NCBI RefSeq assembly: GCF_964340395.1
Contig: NC_135568.1
Location: 16,690,276 to 16,754,275 of the forward strand
From: Glandiceps talaboti
Lineage: Eukaryota > Hemichordata > Enteropneusta > Spengelidae
DNA: 64,000 nt
Direction: 5' to 3'
Part shown: positions 21,967-40,395 of the stretch, in pieces
How the letters are laid out: each line of letters opens with the position of its first letter
Position numbering within the stretch: position 1 is the stretch's first letter
Notes under the pieces: model-generated
What the model was told of the DNA's origin: nothing
The model's input: the letters and a program-made list of their open reading frames with translations, nothing else
Database searches by the model: none
Made by a program: the position numbers and the translations under genes

Positions 21967-22541
21967 TTACACGGTGATTTGGTATTCTAAATATGTCTGA
22001 AGACGCCTCGGAGGCAAATAAAAACTAAGTTTGCTCGTAATAACTGGACAATCAGCCAAAACATTTACACACTTGTGAACAAAGCAGAGATTTAAAATTT
22101 GACGACGTATGTAGAGTGGCAAAAGATTAAAATGACAACAAAGATGAAAATAATTGTCTACATTGTACCTCAATCCCTCCTTAAAACAAAGAAATTTTAA
22201 AAATTTCTTTTGAACCCGTTCAATTTTGTCGATGTAATATTTGTGATGTGGAGACCACACTACTGAACAGTACTCCAGGTTACTCCTAACAAGAGAAATA
22301 TAAAGACTTCTGACAGCAGTTATATTAGTAAAATCAGTGCATGTCCGCTTAATGAAACCAACCAGTTGATGTGCTCTTTTAATGAGCTGGTTGCAGTGAT
22401 GGACAAAACTTAGATTGCTGGAGAGAAAATACACCAAGATCTTTCATAACATCAACTCGTGTGAGTAATTCCTTATGAAGCTTATAGTTGAAAGTAATAG
22501 TGTTGCGGCTATTGGAAAATGAGATAACATCACATTTTTTA
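21967..22541 (-). pseudogene. LINE G reverse transcriptase, C-terminal part
   Basis: Contains VRSLYISLVRSNLEYCSVVW and HKYYIDKIERVQKKFLKFL, the thumb/C-terminal signature of Jockey/CR1-type LINE RTs, preceded by CDVISFSNSRNTITFNYKL, which continues the text broken at 24361. A frame change lies between these parts near 22400-22430. The frame ends at the stop near 21967. Confidence 0.8.
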
Positions 22542-22627
22542 GCTCCGCTGTCAGCGAAAGCTGAAAGCGTAGCTTTAGGTATAGGTTGTATAGAGTTTAG
22601 AGAGTAGAGTGAATCATAGGTGTCCGT

Positions 22628-22940
22628 CAAACTTTTATATTTTCATTATCTTCTCCGAAAGTGACTGTCAGAATTCTTCGATATTTGATGTGCATGTTCC
22701 CTGGGGGGAGGCTATTGAGATTTGTTCATGCCAAGTTGATCTGTGCCATTTTCAATTTTTTATGATTTTTTTTTATAAAATGACATTTTCATCATCTCCT
22801 CACATACTTCTTGTCAGATTGCTTTGATATCTGGTGTGTTGATGCGCAGGGGGTAGCTTACTTAGATTTGTTAATTTCAAGTCAGCACGTCTTCTTTTCT
22901 ATTTTTTATGATTTTTTTTTTGTAATTTAAAAAAAAATGA
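22628..22940. repeat. Diverged tandem dimer, ~155-bp unit
   Basis: Two head-to-tail units share ATTTTCATNATCT, GATATNTGGTGTG-like, TTAGATTTGTT/TGAGATTTGTT and TATTTTTTATGATTTTTTTTT, with roughly a quarter of positions differing by eye. Confidence 0.6.
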
Positions 22941-23373
22941 ATATGTTAATAAGCATTATGACCGAAATCAGTCCGCGAGACTTTAGGTAAACTGCAACTT
23001 TTCAAAAGACACTATTGACGTCAAACAAGCAATGTAATATGTGCTGTAGTCTTAAATTTACGCATTGTGCGCCCAATGACAAATATTTGTTCAAAACAGG
23101 GTTGTAAACTTCAAATCCAAATTATCCACCCCTCCTACAGAATGGTTCATTCCAATATACGCACCTGAGAAGTCAAGTGAGAAGTCATGCATGCCTGAAC
23201 TGAAGTGTATGAGACGATTTTTGAGTCAGTCATCAATAAAAACGATAATACTCTTTCTAAACTTATCACATTTTGAAAGGGAAAGTACTTTGTGGTTCAT
23301 TTATGAAGTTTTGTTTTTGTACGATCAATATTGGTGGCAAAATTACAGTGTCAAAATTACCGATGTGGTAATG

Positions 23374-23865
23374 CACGACAAGGAATCCCAAGTACCCGGA
23401 TGCACGAGGGACTAACCCGGAAGCAAGTCGTTGCCAGCCATATGTTACAGTGGTAACATCGTCCGAGAAATTGCTGCGTTCAGAGTGTCATTATTCACAG
23501 AATTGTTTTTTTTTTCGAGTGAAAACCCGTCTTGAATTGTATAACTCTAAAGACATGTCAAGTTATATTTTGAAAGTTGTATCGCTAGTTTGAGACGATT
23601 TCCTCACGTACTATCGAGGCTTGGTCCTTACTTCAGTTCAGCGGGAAGTTTAGCCAGTCCGATAATTCTTTCTGGTTTAGTGTACAACACTTTTGATCAC
23701 ACAGATTTTGTTTTTGTGTTGAAAAGAAATTAAAAAAAAGATAACTTCAACCATTTCGTGTTTTCTTTATGAAAGGTAATCGAACATGAACAAGTGTTAC
23801 CACTGTAACGTATGGCTGAGAATGACTCTCTTCCGGGTACTTGGGATTGTCGTCGTACGGAAACT
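23374..23865. repeat. Inverted repeat pair, ~70-80 bp arms, ~340 bp apart
   Basis: The left arm (23374-23457), with AATCCCAAGTACCCGGA and CCAGCCATATGTTACAGTGG, is matched in reverse complement by 23799-23865, with AATCCCAAGTACCCGGAAGA and CAGCCATACGTTACAGTGG. It may be a foldback or MITE-like unit inside the insertion. Confidence 0.6.
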
Positions 23866-24360
23866 AAGATGGCGATTAATACATTTCCTCCCTATATATA
23901 TCTACTACAACTAGTACAAGTTGAATGTTGTTGACTTGGAAAATTTGTTAGAAAATTGAAATTCACATTGAAATTGCCTCAAAATTATTTTAGATCCCTA
24001 GTTTATTCCATTCACCATTAACATTTTCCAGGGTTAAAGCTGTAAGACACTGGCATTATTTATAGCCAGCCTCAAAATCGTCTTTTTTTCTTTTTCTTGT
24101 GTGCATTTCAAAGTCATTTTTTGAGAGATTTTGTGCAATTTTTCATAACAGTAGATTTTTTGTTATAAAATGGTGACTATGGTATAAAAGTACAATACAT
24201 TACCAACTTCTGTGTAAAATGTGTTTATAGTGAGACATCATATGAAACCAGTAACCACTTTATTACATCGCTAAAACAAAACTGCATAGTGAAGAACTGA
24301 ATCACTTCTACATGTCACCAAAAAAAACAAAAACCAAAACAAAACAAAAAAACCAGTCGC

Positions 24361-25660
24361 TTGTTGAGATTCAAATTGAGTTTCCAAGTTTTGCACCATC
24401 TACCAACCAGATAAATGTCTGATTGCAGTAACCTGCAATCTAATTCATAATTTCTAGTCGTCAGCATAGAGGAACATAGCGGAATGATTGATAGTAGTGG
24501 GTAGATCATTTATGTATACAATAAACAATAGTGGACCTCGTGAAGAACCTTGTGGAACACCGGAGGGAACACACGTGTCATCAGACTCGTGTCCTCCGAT
24601 ACGATGGCAACCCTCTGTCTCCTACCCTCAAGGTGCGAGTGAAACCATGAGAGTAGGTTGCCGTGTATACCATAAAATCGTAGTTTATAAGATAGAAGTT
24701 TATGATGAACCGAATCAGAAGCTTTTGAGAAATCAGTGTAAATGCTGTCAACTTGAGCACCTGAAGAAACAAACTCGGTAAGAAAATTTAAGTATACAAC
24801 AAGACCAGTGGCTGTTGATCTGCGATCAGGGAGAAAGCTGTGCTGAGAATCATGAATGACACACTTTACATGATTGCAAATGGCTTTGTGAACTAAGCCT
24901 TCAAAAATCTTACTGAAAAGTGGCAAAAGAGAGATTGGTCGATAGTTTGTAACGTCATTCCTGGACCCAGACTTAAAAATTGGTACGACATTGTCATTGG
25001 CAGTTTTGAAAAATTGACGGAAAACAGCTGGAGCTGATGGACTTATTAAAGATAATGCAAAGTGGATAACATAACTCATCTGCACATTGTAGTAATATTG
25101 TGGCAGGAATTTTGTCTGGGCCACATGCGCTGTTGCAATCGACAGCCTTCAATGCCTTAGAAACTTCGTCAACTGTGAAATATAACTTACTAATAGTGTC
25201 AGATTAAAAAACTTGACAAGATGGAATATTCCTAAAATTTGAATCTGTACAGTATGTTCTCTGAAAATACTTGCGCAACATGTCCGCCATATCATCCATG
25301 AACGAACACTGAGAATCATTATAACATAAAGTTGAGGGAAAAGATGAACATTTAAGTTTAGACTTTACAAATGACCAAAAACGTTTCGAATTATGTACAA
25401 TCGACTCCTGGATATCATTTAAAAACTCCACATAAGTAGCGCGTTGCAGCTCTTTAAATTGAGCACGTAGATTTGAGAAAATTCTGTAATCAGAATGCTT
25501 ACCCGTACGTTTAAATCAAGAATGAGCTTTACTTTTCTCGCAGAGTAAAAAAATCATATCTGTCGTATACCATTGTGGGTATTTGCGTGAATGAACTCTA
25601 AAAGTAGGCACACTATCTTTTATGGCTGCTTACAGAAAGTCATATAAAATTTGCACGCAG
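24361..25660 (-). pseudogene. LINE G reverse transcriptase, N-terminal part and linker
   Basis: The linker has SKRFWSFVKSKLKCSSFPS (25340-25400). The RT core has VPIFKSGSRNDVTNYRPISL, LPLFSKIFE, DFSKASDSVHHKLL and, in a shifted frame, MFLYADD near 24455-24475, followed by CRLLQSDIYLVGRWCKTWKL. Several frame changes and a stop around 25130-25200 show that it is inactive. Confidence 0.82.
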
Positions 25661-25665
25661 TTTTC

Positions 25666-25702
25666 TATGTATGTATGTATGTATGATATGATATGATATG
25701 AT
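25666..25702. repeat. (TATG)n followed by (ATGAT)n, junction between LINE G and a LINE 3' UTR
   Basis: A short TATG run then TATGATATGATATGAT. On the minus strand this is the ATCAT-type tail of the next element followed by (CATA)n, abutting the truncated 5' end of G. Confidence 0.8.
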
Positions 25703-25848
25703 TTTATTTGGGTAAAAATTTATACAAGTATATATTAAAATACAAGGATAAAAAATCACCGAGGATAACACATAAAAGTATTTTTAAAAACACTTATTTC
25801 CAATGTGGTCCTCATAGGGGTATTCAAAACGCCATGGCAACAATGATA
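25703..25848 (-). mobile_element. LINE 3'-UTR fragment
   Basis: On the minus strand it reads ...GAGGACCACATTGGAAATAA... and ends ACCCAAATAAAATCATATCA, with an AATAAA signal just before the ATCAT tail, as in many LINE 3' UTRs. There is no coding part; it is 5'-truncated and abuts an (AAAC)n tract. Confidence 0.55.
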
Positions 25849-26133
25849 CAACAACAACAAACAAACAAACAAACAAACAAACAAACAAACAAACAAACAA
25901 AATATAAAAAAAAATGAAATACAGATGTATGTATGTATGTATGTATGTATGTATGTACATGTATGTATGAATGAATGTGTGTATACATGTATGTACGTTC
26001 CTACGTATTGTACATACGTACGTGTGTGTGTGTGTGTGTACGTATGTACGTATGTATGTATGTATGTATGTATGTATGTCCGTCCATTCGTCCGTCTAAA
26101 AGCCCACCCACCCGCCCTTCTTTTTAGTCTGTT

Positions 26134-26179
<46 letters not shown>

Positions 26180-26300
26180 CCTGCCTGCCTTGCGGCCTGC
26201 CTACCCGATTGTGCCTATGTATGGATGGATGAACGGCCGGCCGACGTACGTACGTAAGTACATACTGTCTGTCTGTCTGTCTGTCTGTCTGTGTCTAAAT
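25849..26300. repeat. Compound microsatellites: (AAAC)n, (TATG)n, (TG)n, (TCTG)n
   Basis: AAC/AAAC units at 25849-25901, TATG units at 25925-25965 and 26041-26078, TG at 26021-26038, TCTG at 26130-26176 and 26267-26292. Nothing coding. Confidence 0.95.
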
Positions 26301-26423
26301 GTCTATATGTACACAGTTAAATTTACGATGGTAAAAATTACATCACTACAGGTGATCACTTGTTACACATAGCTTTGTACAAACTTCATTTTGTTCTATT
26401 TTCATTCTATTACATAAAGGCAG

Positions 26424-33029
<6,606 letters not shown>

Positions 33030-34677
33030 TGCAATCAAAATTAGTGAAAGGATCACTATCAATACCTAAACATATGGTAAGTTACTTACCTAACGTATAG
33101 GTCAAACCTGTGTAGCTTTGATAAACAATGGAACACCATCTCGAGGTGTTCTTCAGATAATAACTTTCAGATATCAAATATCTGAATATTATATTTTTTT
33201 CTCTGTGCTAAATCAGATTTTTCATGACGATCATAAAATTAAAATACCTGTCGAAATGACCACTGAAGGTTTTGTTTTTTACATTTACATCATCAATATA
33301 AAGATATGGTCACGTTGCTTTTTCATTACCCGTGTGTTATGTAATATTTACACTTACACACTTACCTGACACGGAGAACCTATACGAATGATATTGTTTA
33401 AGAAGAATAGACAGTAGTACATAAAACAAAATGTTACGTCCTTTTCCGGTGGCGGTGTACCGAAAACATTACATTTTTGCAATGTAGATGTTATTAGTTA
33501 TCTAAATATTTTGTCCTTTATAGTTAACCTTACACTATTAGTATTAGTGTTATCATTATCGGAATATTATGTACACACTTCAAATGCACAATTAGTGTCA
33601 TCATTAGGCGCCATCAATTGAATTATTAGAGTTTTAGATGCACGTATTTACGTGTGTTATATACGTGTAGCGTCATAGTCACGTGATTCGAAGCAACTCC
33701 GGCGTTCTGTATCAAACGACGCTACGTATACGTCAAAATCGCGGTCTACACGTAACTGTAAATACGTGTTGAGTGTTTTCATTTTCTTCTATTAAATGTC
33801 GTATTTTTTATATCAAAGTTCGGAAGCATAACTTTAAACTAATTGTTTGGTTTTTGGTTTGGGTAGTTGCAGGAAAAATGGCAAAAATACGGACAAATTT
33901 AGAAATCAAAGGCATGTGTCTGGACCGAAAATGTCAACACAGGCGTTCACATTCCACTGTTTTTCACGTTTGTGTTTAGAACGCATAACTAAACACAATT
34001 TTGTGCGCGTCATTATTTGTAGGCCGATAATGCTCCTGTAGGCGTTCGTGTTCTAACGTGTATCTAAACCTCTCTATTGTTTGCCGTACACGTGCGGGTG
34101 GGTTTGTCGACAGATTAAGAAAAAAAAACGAACACATTTCGTTTGCTCAAAATTTCCATGGAAGGCATACTATTATGCACGGAAAGACCGTTCGAATATC
34201 GTTAGAGTAACTACACATATATCTAAGTAGTTGTTTAAGACAATACAACTTTAGATTTTGAAATTTATATTTCACCAGTGTAGTTGATTTGGGTACAAAC
34301 AGAACATAATCAACAGAAAAGTGAATTTTACATGACACGATAGCATCGTTTGTTTTTTCTGTGTTTCTTCTTTCGCAGCCATGAAATATTTCATTGATGG
34401 AGGGACGGCAAACAAAGTAATTAATTGACGGAGCCTTATAAATGATAACCTACAACAAATTATCCATTCTATGATACATTTTTAAAGACTAATGTGAGAA
34501 ATGAAAGTGTTGTATACCTTCACACTGCAATATTTTGTATGATCATATACTCAGTTGGGTTTGTGGTAACTATAATTAGCAAACTTGATCGTACATAATT
34601 TTGGAATTGTTAAAGGCTTTGTTGTATAATCAGAGAGATAATTTCCATCAACAGTAATGATATAACACCACACCATG
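33030..34677. other. Intergenic region with a small hairpin
   Basis: 3' flank of the HSPA12-like gene; no coding domain seen. At 33641-33768 an imperfect palindrome pairs CACGTATTTAC with GTAAATACGTG and ATACGTGTAGCGTC with GACGCTACGTAT, possibly a small MITE-like unit. Confidence 0.5.
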
Positions 34678-35103
34678 TATTTTAACCAGATTGATGCGAC
34701 AACTTTTCAGACAACTTGGTATTTTAGACATTTATAAACTATGTAAACTGCACACATGCGTTTTCATCTTTGACTTGTTGAATAATCACTTTGCCCATGA
34801 TATAACACATTACTTTAAAAAACCTCCTCACATGTATCCCACCCGTTTCGCGACTCAAAATAATTTCTCTGTCCCTAAAGTTAGCTTATCTCATAGTCAA
34901 CACAATATCAAGTATGCAGCTGTAACACACTGGAATTCACTCCCAGACTACATAAAAAACATAACCTACAGACATTCATTCAAACATGCCTTAAAAGCTT
35001 ACTTTACTTCAATAAGTAAGTAAGTACTTAGTAATAGGTACTTCAATGTATGTATGTATGTATGTATGTATGTATGTCTATCTTGCTGTTTTTGTTGTTG
35101 TTC

Positions 35104-35140
<37 letters not shown>

Positions 35141-35435
35141 AAATCCTATTTATTCGTTCATGCAAAGCATTATTTTGACAATTATTCTTATCACATTTTG
35201 TTTATTTTTCCGCTACCCGAGTTTTACCCAGTATTTTCGACTGTATAACTCATTCTGTAAGGGTTGTGGGCTTGACTAGTTCTGTAGAACTATTCCTACA
35301 ACCCCCACCAGGTCCATGTAATTACTGATGTACATGTATTTGATTGAATATTCTTTGACTTAATTTAATTTATATATTTTGTTAATTTATTTGTTATGTA
35401 TGTTTTTTTTTCCTGGTGAAATCAATAAACCAAAC
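34678..35435 (+). mobile_element. LINE fragment K, 5'-truncated, plus strand
   Basis: A 110-codon frame at 34691-35023 is the C-terminal end of a LINE RT: QLGILDIYKLCKLHTCVFIF, KYAAVTHWNSLPDYIK, RHSFKHALKAYF. It is clearly related to the C-terminus of LINE H (LEILDVFKLHKYLVGVFVYD, RHSFKRSLKMDLL). A 3' UTR follows, itself containing (TATG)n and (TTG)n, and it ends at AATCAATAAACCAAACCAAA near 35435. Confidence 0.72.
35047..35142. repeat. (TATG)n and (TTG)n microsatellites in LINE K 3' UTR
   Basis: TATG at 35047-35077 and TTG at 35092-35142, right after the RT stop codon and a TAAGTAAGTA string. Confidence 0.93.
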
Positions 35436-36425
35436 CAAACCAATATGCAGTCTACTTTGACATATATGTAAAATGAAAATACTTTTTCTATGTTATATTT
35501 ATGATGTGGATATTACTTAGTTTTCATTTTTTTTATTCAGCTTAAACTTATTGTTATTCCCCACTATATTTCTTCTTTCAGCCAAGGAAAATACGAGTGG
35601 CCTAAGGGGTCTTTGTCACTACGAGTCGCCAGACAAGTAGGTCACGAGTACTTTCCGGCTGAATGAAGAAATATATTGGTGCTAGAAAAAACACAATTGT
35701 ACTAGCGCCAGTAATAGCAAAGAGAAATCGGGGAAAGTATGTAATGGCAATTTTGAACGTAGAAGGGAATATATTCCATATTGTTTGTTCAACGTGGATC
35801 GTACATACATACATTGTATATGGAATAATGTATTATGTCTCCAGGTTCATCAATTCAATTATCGTATACTTTTCAAAACTAACATCTACGAACTTTATGA
35901 AGTGGATTTGTTTTTCATATATCAAATAAGTAAATGATGGTAAAATGTAGCACAAGTGACCAAATATCGATTCCATGCATATCACAACCTATATCAACCT
36001 GTTTTGTCAATTGCGTTTGTTTCGAAAGGCTTATGCCTGGCCCTTGTTATATCAAAGGTTTAGTAGAGACACAAAAGTGTGGTATATATGGAATATTTAG
36101 TTTGTTGAAAGTACCCTTGATTAATCCTCTCAGATAACGCTTCGTATTAGTGTTGATAGTTTGTAGAATATTTTAGTTGACATTTATAATGGTTTTGTTA
36201 ACAACACTCTGGCAAATTACAATAGAGATGTATGTAACTGCATTTTTATTGTGTTTGTCATCCAAGATCAATTTCAAATGCACAACAGTTATGTGTATAT
36301 CAAGTTTGGTATCTGTAATTCTTTAATGTGGTATTTTTCCTTGAGTGTATTGATAACTGGGTTATACAGAGAGAGTAAAAACGATGATTATTACATACAT
36401 ACCCTTTGTATACCTTGATTTATAG
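35436..36425. other. No feature recognised
   Basis: AT-rich sequence. Short open frames lack any recognisable domain or splice context. Confidence 0.5.
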
Positions 36426-36518
36426 TTGTATGTATGTATGTATGTATGTATGTATGTATGTATGTATGTATGTATGTATGTATGTATGTATGTATGTATG
36501 TATGTATGTATGTATGTT
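36426..36518. repeat. (TATG)n microsatellite
   Basis: About 23 perfect TATG units. Confidence 0.98.
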
Positions 36519-37356
36519 GTTGAAACCGATATAATCTACCTATTGACAATCTATGAATCTCTTTTCGATATGCCAATAAGAACTATCGATCAACGTATAG
36601 TAGGGAATTACACTCAGCAAGAGGTACACACGAAATCTCTGTATAGGGACAAGACCAGAATAAAACTTCAAGATGATTTATTAGCTGACACCGGCTGGAA
36701 CACCACTTCAATACAGATCTCGGGAGATTTAAAATCTTAGAATCTCCCCAACAAACCCCAAGCTACCATCCATCTCTCCACCCATTTCTCTCTATCCCTA
36801 GTTACAATAGTTATCCTATCTTATAGCCCAGAAAAGGGGCGTCTCTCGATATGCAAAGCATATTAAAATCACAACACAACACAATTCTTATACTAAATCT
36901 GCATCCGGCGTCATGAGACGTTTCAAACATCCGATGTCTCTAGAGTTGAAAGCTCAGCCAATGGTTCCCTTTGTTTCAAGCCCAGCACTCGAACCTGAAC
37001 TTGACACTATCACTAACAAAAGCTATACAAACATCACTGGAGATTAGGTTTTTAGGCACTTATTGTTCTCGCTACTAATAGCTTTTTCCATTGTTTCGTT
37101 CAATTGTATTCTTTTGTTATTCACGTGTCTTTGTACTTGATTGGAATGTACTCTTTTGTAGTTATAATTGTGTGTTGGTTTTGCTAAAATGCTTGGCCAA
37201 AAGACAATAGGAGCCATTATATCGATACGTTTGGCCATAGCTCGTTGAATCTTTTCTTGTTCAAGACTGTAAATATACTTTCATGTGAAAATCGTTACAT
37301 TCTAGTTTTAAAATTGTAAATATATCTTCATATCAAAATTGTATGTAACAATGTAT
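36519..37356. other. No gene recognised; possible decayed repeat
   Basis: A 70-codon open stretch after the microsatellite (36519-36740) has no domain that I recognise. The remainder is AT-rich and featureless. Confidence 0.4.
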
Positions 37357-37430
37357 TGTATGTATGTATGTATGTATGTATGTATGTATGTATGTATGTA
37401 TGTATGTATGTATGTATGTATGTATGTATT
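37357..37430. repeat. (TATG)n microsatellite at the 3' end of LINE H
   Basis: About 18 TATG units, (CATA)n on the element strand, immediately after ...AATAAATCAAATCAA of LINE H. Confidence 0.97.
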
Positions 37431-38780
37431 GATTTGATTTATTTTTATTACAAATAATTACAGATCACTTGGAAAAAAATATTTATACACAATTTATACA
37501 GGCAATGGGAGTCAGAAAATAGCTTTGCTAATCAAGTCTGACCCCTTACATTAAAGGTTAATGGTTAAACATTCACGGGTGTTACTAATACTAAACGCAC
37601 TTGCCCCTCCCCCCAACCCCCATCCCAATCCAAGTCATTTTAAAAGTGATGAGAAGAAAGTTCGGTGAAGAATGCCAACTATGCTATATATTCTTTTAGT
37701 AAATCCATTTTAAGTGACCGCTTGAAACTATGTCGTGTTGGTTCTTTCCTAATATTGTATTTGATGTCGTTCCATGTAGTTGCACCTGTATATGATATTG
37801 ATTGTTGTTCAACTGATGTTTTCACTGGAGGAATACATAAATTGCCCTGAGCCTTATGTCGTGTATTGTATTCATAATTCAACAGCGTGCAATAATCGGT
37901 TATAGAGTGTGGTAAATTATTGTGTATTAAGTCGTAAACAAAAACCCCTACTAAATACTTGTGTAACTTAAAAACGTCGAGAATTTCTAACTGGTTGAAA
38001 AGAGGAGAAGAATGTTCCCGAAAATGGCTAGGCGAGATAGCACGCATAGCCATTTTCTGGGATAATAAAATACAATCTAAATATGAATGAAAAGTATTTC
38101 CCCAGACTTCTAACCCATAGGATATATGAGGTTGGATGAAAGTGGTGTAGAGTAAAGTAAGTACATGTTTCGGTACGAATTCCCTCAGTTTGAAAATGGC
38201 GCCTATTTTTCTTCTTATAATATTATTTACATGACAAATGTGTTCCTTCCAAAGCAGATGTTCATCAATGACAATGCCAACAAAAGACGCATAATTAACT
38301 TGCTCAATGGCATTCCTATTTACATAAAGAGTTCCACTGACACTGGGTGAAAACCTACGACTTCTCATAAGAATGTACTTTGCACATTATGAAACTCGTG
38401 GTTTACTATGGACAGGTCAATATTGTTGAACTTTGTGGGAAAAATGTGAAAAAGGTTCGAATCGTCTGCAAACAATCTGAAATCAAAATATGACGATGAA
38501 AGTGGCAGGTCACTGATATATAATAAAAATAGTGTTGGTCCCAAGACAGAACCCTGTGGGACTCCGCATGTTATTGGAGAATAGGTAGAGTTAACACAAT
38601 TAGAAAAAACATATTGCTGTCGATTTCGAAGGTAATCTCGAAACCACAAAAGGGGTAAACCTCGAATTCCATAATGTGCAAGTTTAGATAATAAAATATT
38701 GTGATTGATGGTATCAAACGCCTTTGAGAAGTCAATGAAAATGCCAAGGGTAATCCTCTCTTCGTCTATCTGTTTAACAA
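37431..38780 (-). mobile_element. LINE H, 5'-truncated (CR1/L2-like RT)
   Basis: Minus-strand LINE: RT at 37679-38780, then a ~245 bp 3' UTR ending AATAAAAATAAATCAAATC against (CATA)n. The truncated 5' end at about 38780 meets the short (TATG)3 that follows the 3' end of LINE I, so H and I form a head-to-tail pair. Confidence 0.85.
37679..38780 (-). pseudogene. LINE H reverse transcriptase, partial, one frameshift
   Basis: RT boxes: [39 protein letters not shown] and FADD in [14 protein letters not shown] (about 38450-38475). After a frame change near 38366 it continues with VNYASFVGIVIDEHLLWKEH, LYTTFIQPHISYGLEVWGNT and the C-terminal HSFKRSLKMDLLKEYIA. It lacks the endonuclease and the first RT boxes. 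Confidence 0.88.
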
Positions 38781-38791
38781 TATGTATGTAT

Positions 38792-39812
38792 GTAAATAAT
38801 AATAGTGAACACAGATTTATAAAGCGCCTGATATCCATCCAAAGATGCCCAATGACGCTCCCAGTTCATATGAATACTCTTTGGAATAGATAAGTTTTGA
38901 GTTTGGCTTTGAAGATATCAACAGTAGGTGCGGTGCGAATGTCAATGGGGGGGGGAGATGATTCCATAATGCGGGAGATGAGTGTGAGAATGTCCGGTCT
39001 CCATATGATTTGAGTCTGGTTTTGGGTATGTGGAGTAGTTGTTTGTTGCTTGAACGGTGTGATCTGCCCGAGTTACTTTGCTGAATGAGGTCGGAAATGT
39101 AATGTGGGGTCTTTCCATGCAGCGCTTTATATGTGATCAGTAGGATTTTGAATTGCATTCTGTAAGTGACTGGAAGCCAGTGTAGTTGTTGGAGTATTGG
39201 TGTGATATGATCATGCTTCTTGGGGCGGATGATGAGTCGAGCATCACTATTCTGGGCTCTCTGTAACACTAACAGACTGAGTTGTGCAGTTGGTAAGCCA
39301 TACAATAGGGAATTACAGTAGTCTAGTTTGGCAGCAAGAATAGAATGAATTAATTTGAAGCAAGTTTCTGTAGACAGGGACTTTCCAATTTGTCCGATAC
39401 GTCTGATGTGGAAGTAGATACTTTGCAGGTGCTAACAATGTGTTTTCGAAGTTGAAGGGTGCTGTCAAATGTAACTCCGAGGTTGCGTGCGAATGTGACT
39501 GGCATGACGACTGTCGAATTGATTTGAATATCACTGATAGGATTTGGACTGTTATCAAATTTGGAATGTAGGACCAGGACTTCTGTTTTTCCATCGTTGA
39601 GTTGCAGCTTGTTATCTGTCATCCAACTCTTGATGTCACGAGGAAGGCACTTCTCAATTTGTGTGATTGCAGTTGAAGTGTTTGGTTTGGTGAATGATAG
39701 GTACAGTTCGTTATCGTAGGCATATTGGTGAAATTTAAGATTGTGTTGACGGATAATCTGGCCAAGTGGAGTTATGTAGAGGGAAAACAATAGTGTTCCT
39801 AGTATCCTGAGT
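38792..39812 (-). mobile_element. LINE I, 5'-truncated (CR1-like)
   Basis: Minus-strand LINE. Its 3' end, GCGCTTTATAAATCTGTGTT then CACTATTATTATTTA, meets a short (CATA)3. The 5' end is truncated within the RT near 39812, next to the Penelope-like fragment J. Confidence 0.82.
38817..39812 (-). pseudogene. LINE I reverse transcriptase, C-terminal half, frameshifted
   Basis: From the 5' side: LLFSLYITPLGQII, FHQYAYDNELYLSF (the YADD box reads YAYDNE here, so a catalytic Asp is displaced), WMTDNKLQLNDGKTEVLVL, NLGVTFDSTL. After frame changes it continues with YGLPTAQLSLLVLQRAQNSD, ITPILQQLHWLPVTYRMQFK, ILLITYKALHGKTPHYI and KTRLKSYGDRTFS. This string of motifs is characteristic of CR1-type RTs. 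Confidence 0.85.
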
Positions 39813-39924
39813 TTGTATCAAGGGATCTTTTCTGATTTGTAAATCATTGATTACATTTGTAACTTCAATCCTGTTATTCAGTATACTTATGATGTTTCTG
39901 AACTATCAATTTCCTTGACAGCTC

Positions 39925-40395
39925 CCTTAGGATTTATAGTGATGATATAGCTACATCTATTTATACTAAACCTACAGATTCACATTCATATTTGCAGCAT
40001 GCTTCATCACATCTTAGTAAGTGTAAAGATTCACAGTTACTTCGTTTACGTCGTATTTGGTGTAGTGATTTGGATTTCAGAGAAAGGTCTGCTGAATTTT
40101 GCACGTACTGCAATCAACGTGGTTACCCAGTGTCGGTTATCAATGCGGCTTTACTTAAGGTGTCCTCTTTGTCTGGGGAAGCTTGTATCAAATCACATGA
40201 TCAGAAGAGTAACAACGATCGTCCCATATTAGCTCTTACATACCATCCCTTTTCCACTAGAGTTAAGAACATAATATAACAAGACTTTTAATATCTTACG
40301 TTCTAATAGGTTATCCAATTCATTATTTCCTGACACACCTTTAACAGCTTGGCGTCGTTATTTCAATCTTAGCGATACACTCTCCTCATGCAACT
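39925..40395 (+). mobile_element. Penelope-like element fragment J (RT C-terminal region)
   Basis: Plus-strand decayed frame with SIYTKPTDSHSYLQHASSHL, LRLRRIWCSDLDF, RGYPVSVINAALLK, LALTYHPFSTRVKNII and, after a frame change, ILRSNRLSNSLFPDTPLTAW. The order KPTDSHxYL, LRLRRI, RGYP, TYHP is what I know from Penelope-like RTs. The GIY-YIG endonuclease and earlier RT boxes are absent. The open part is 39992-40279. Confidence 0.65.

Larger units (their letters stand above)
22542..24360. other. ~1.8 kb insertion within LINE G, unidentified repeat DNA
   Basis: The LINE G coding text breaks after LNLNLNK (24361 side) and resumes at CDVISF (22541 side), so the sequence between is inserted. It contains an A-rich stretch at 24318-24352, a diverged ~155-bp tandem dimer at 22628-22940 and a pair of inverted repeats (23374-23457 and 23799-23865). 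I see no coding domain in it. The insertion ends are approximate and no clear target-site duplication was found. Confidence 0.55.
21680..25664 (-). mobile_element. LINE G, decayed, interrupted by a ~1.8 kb insertion
   Basis: Minus-strand LINE of a second type. The linker plus RT core lies at 24361-25660 and the RT C-terminus plus 3' UTR at 21680-22541. Its 3' end, ...TGTTGGATGTCAGTATTAAT on the element strand, runs into AAATAAATAAATA and then (CATA)n. The 5' end is truncated and abuts another small (TATG)n tract at 25666. RT signatures place it near Jockey/CR1-type LINEs (inference). Confidence 0.8.

Noticed and set aside
36519-36740. Open stretch after the (TATG)n tract as a small gene
   Set aside because: No start outside the repeat and no recognised domain.
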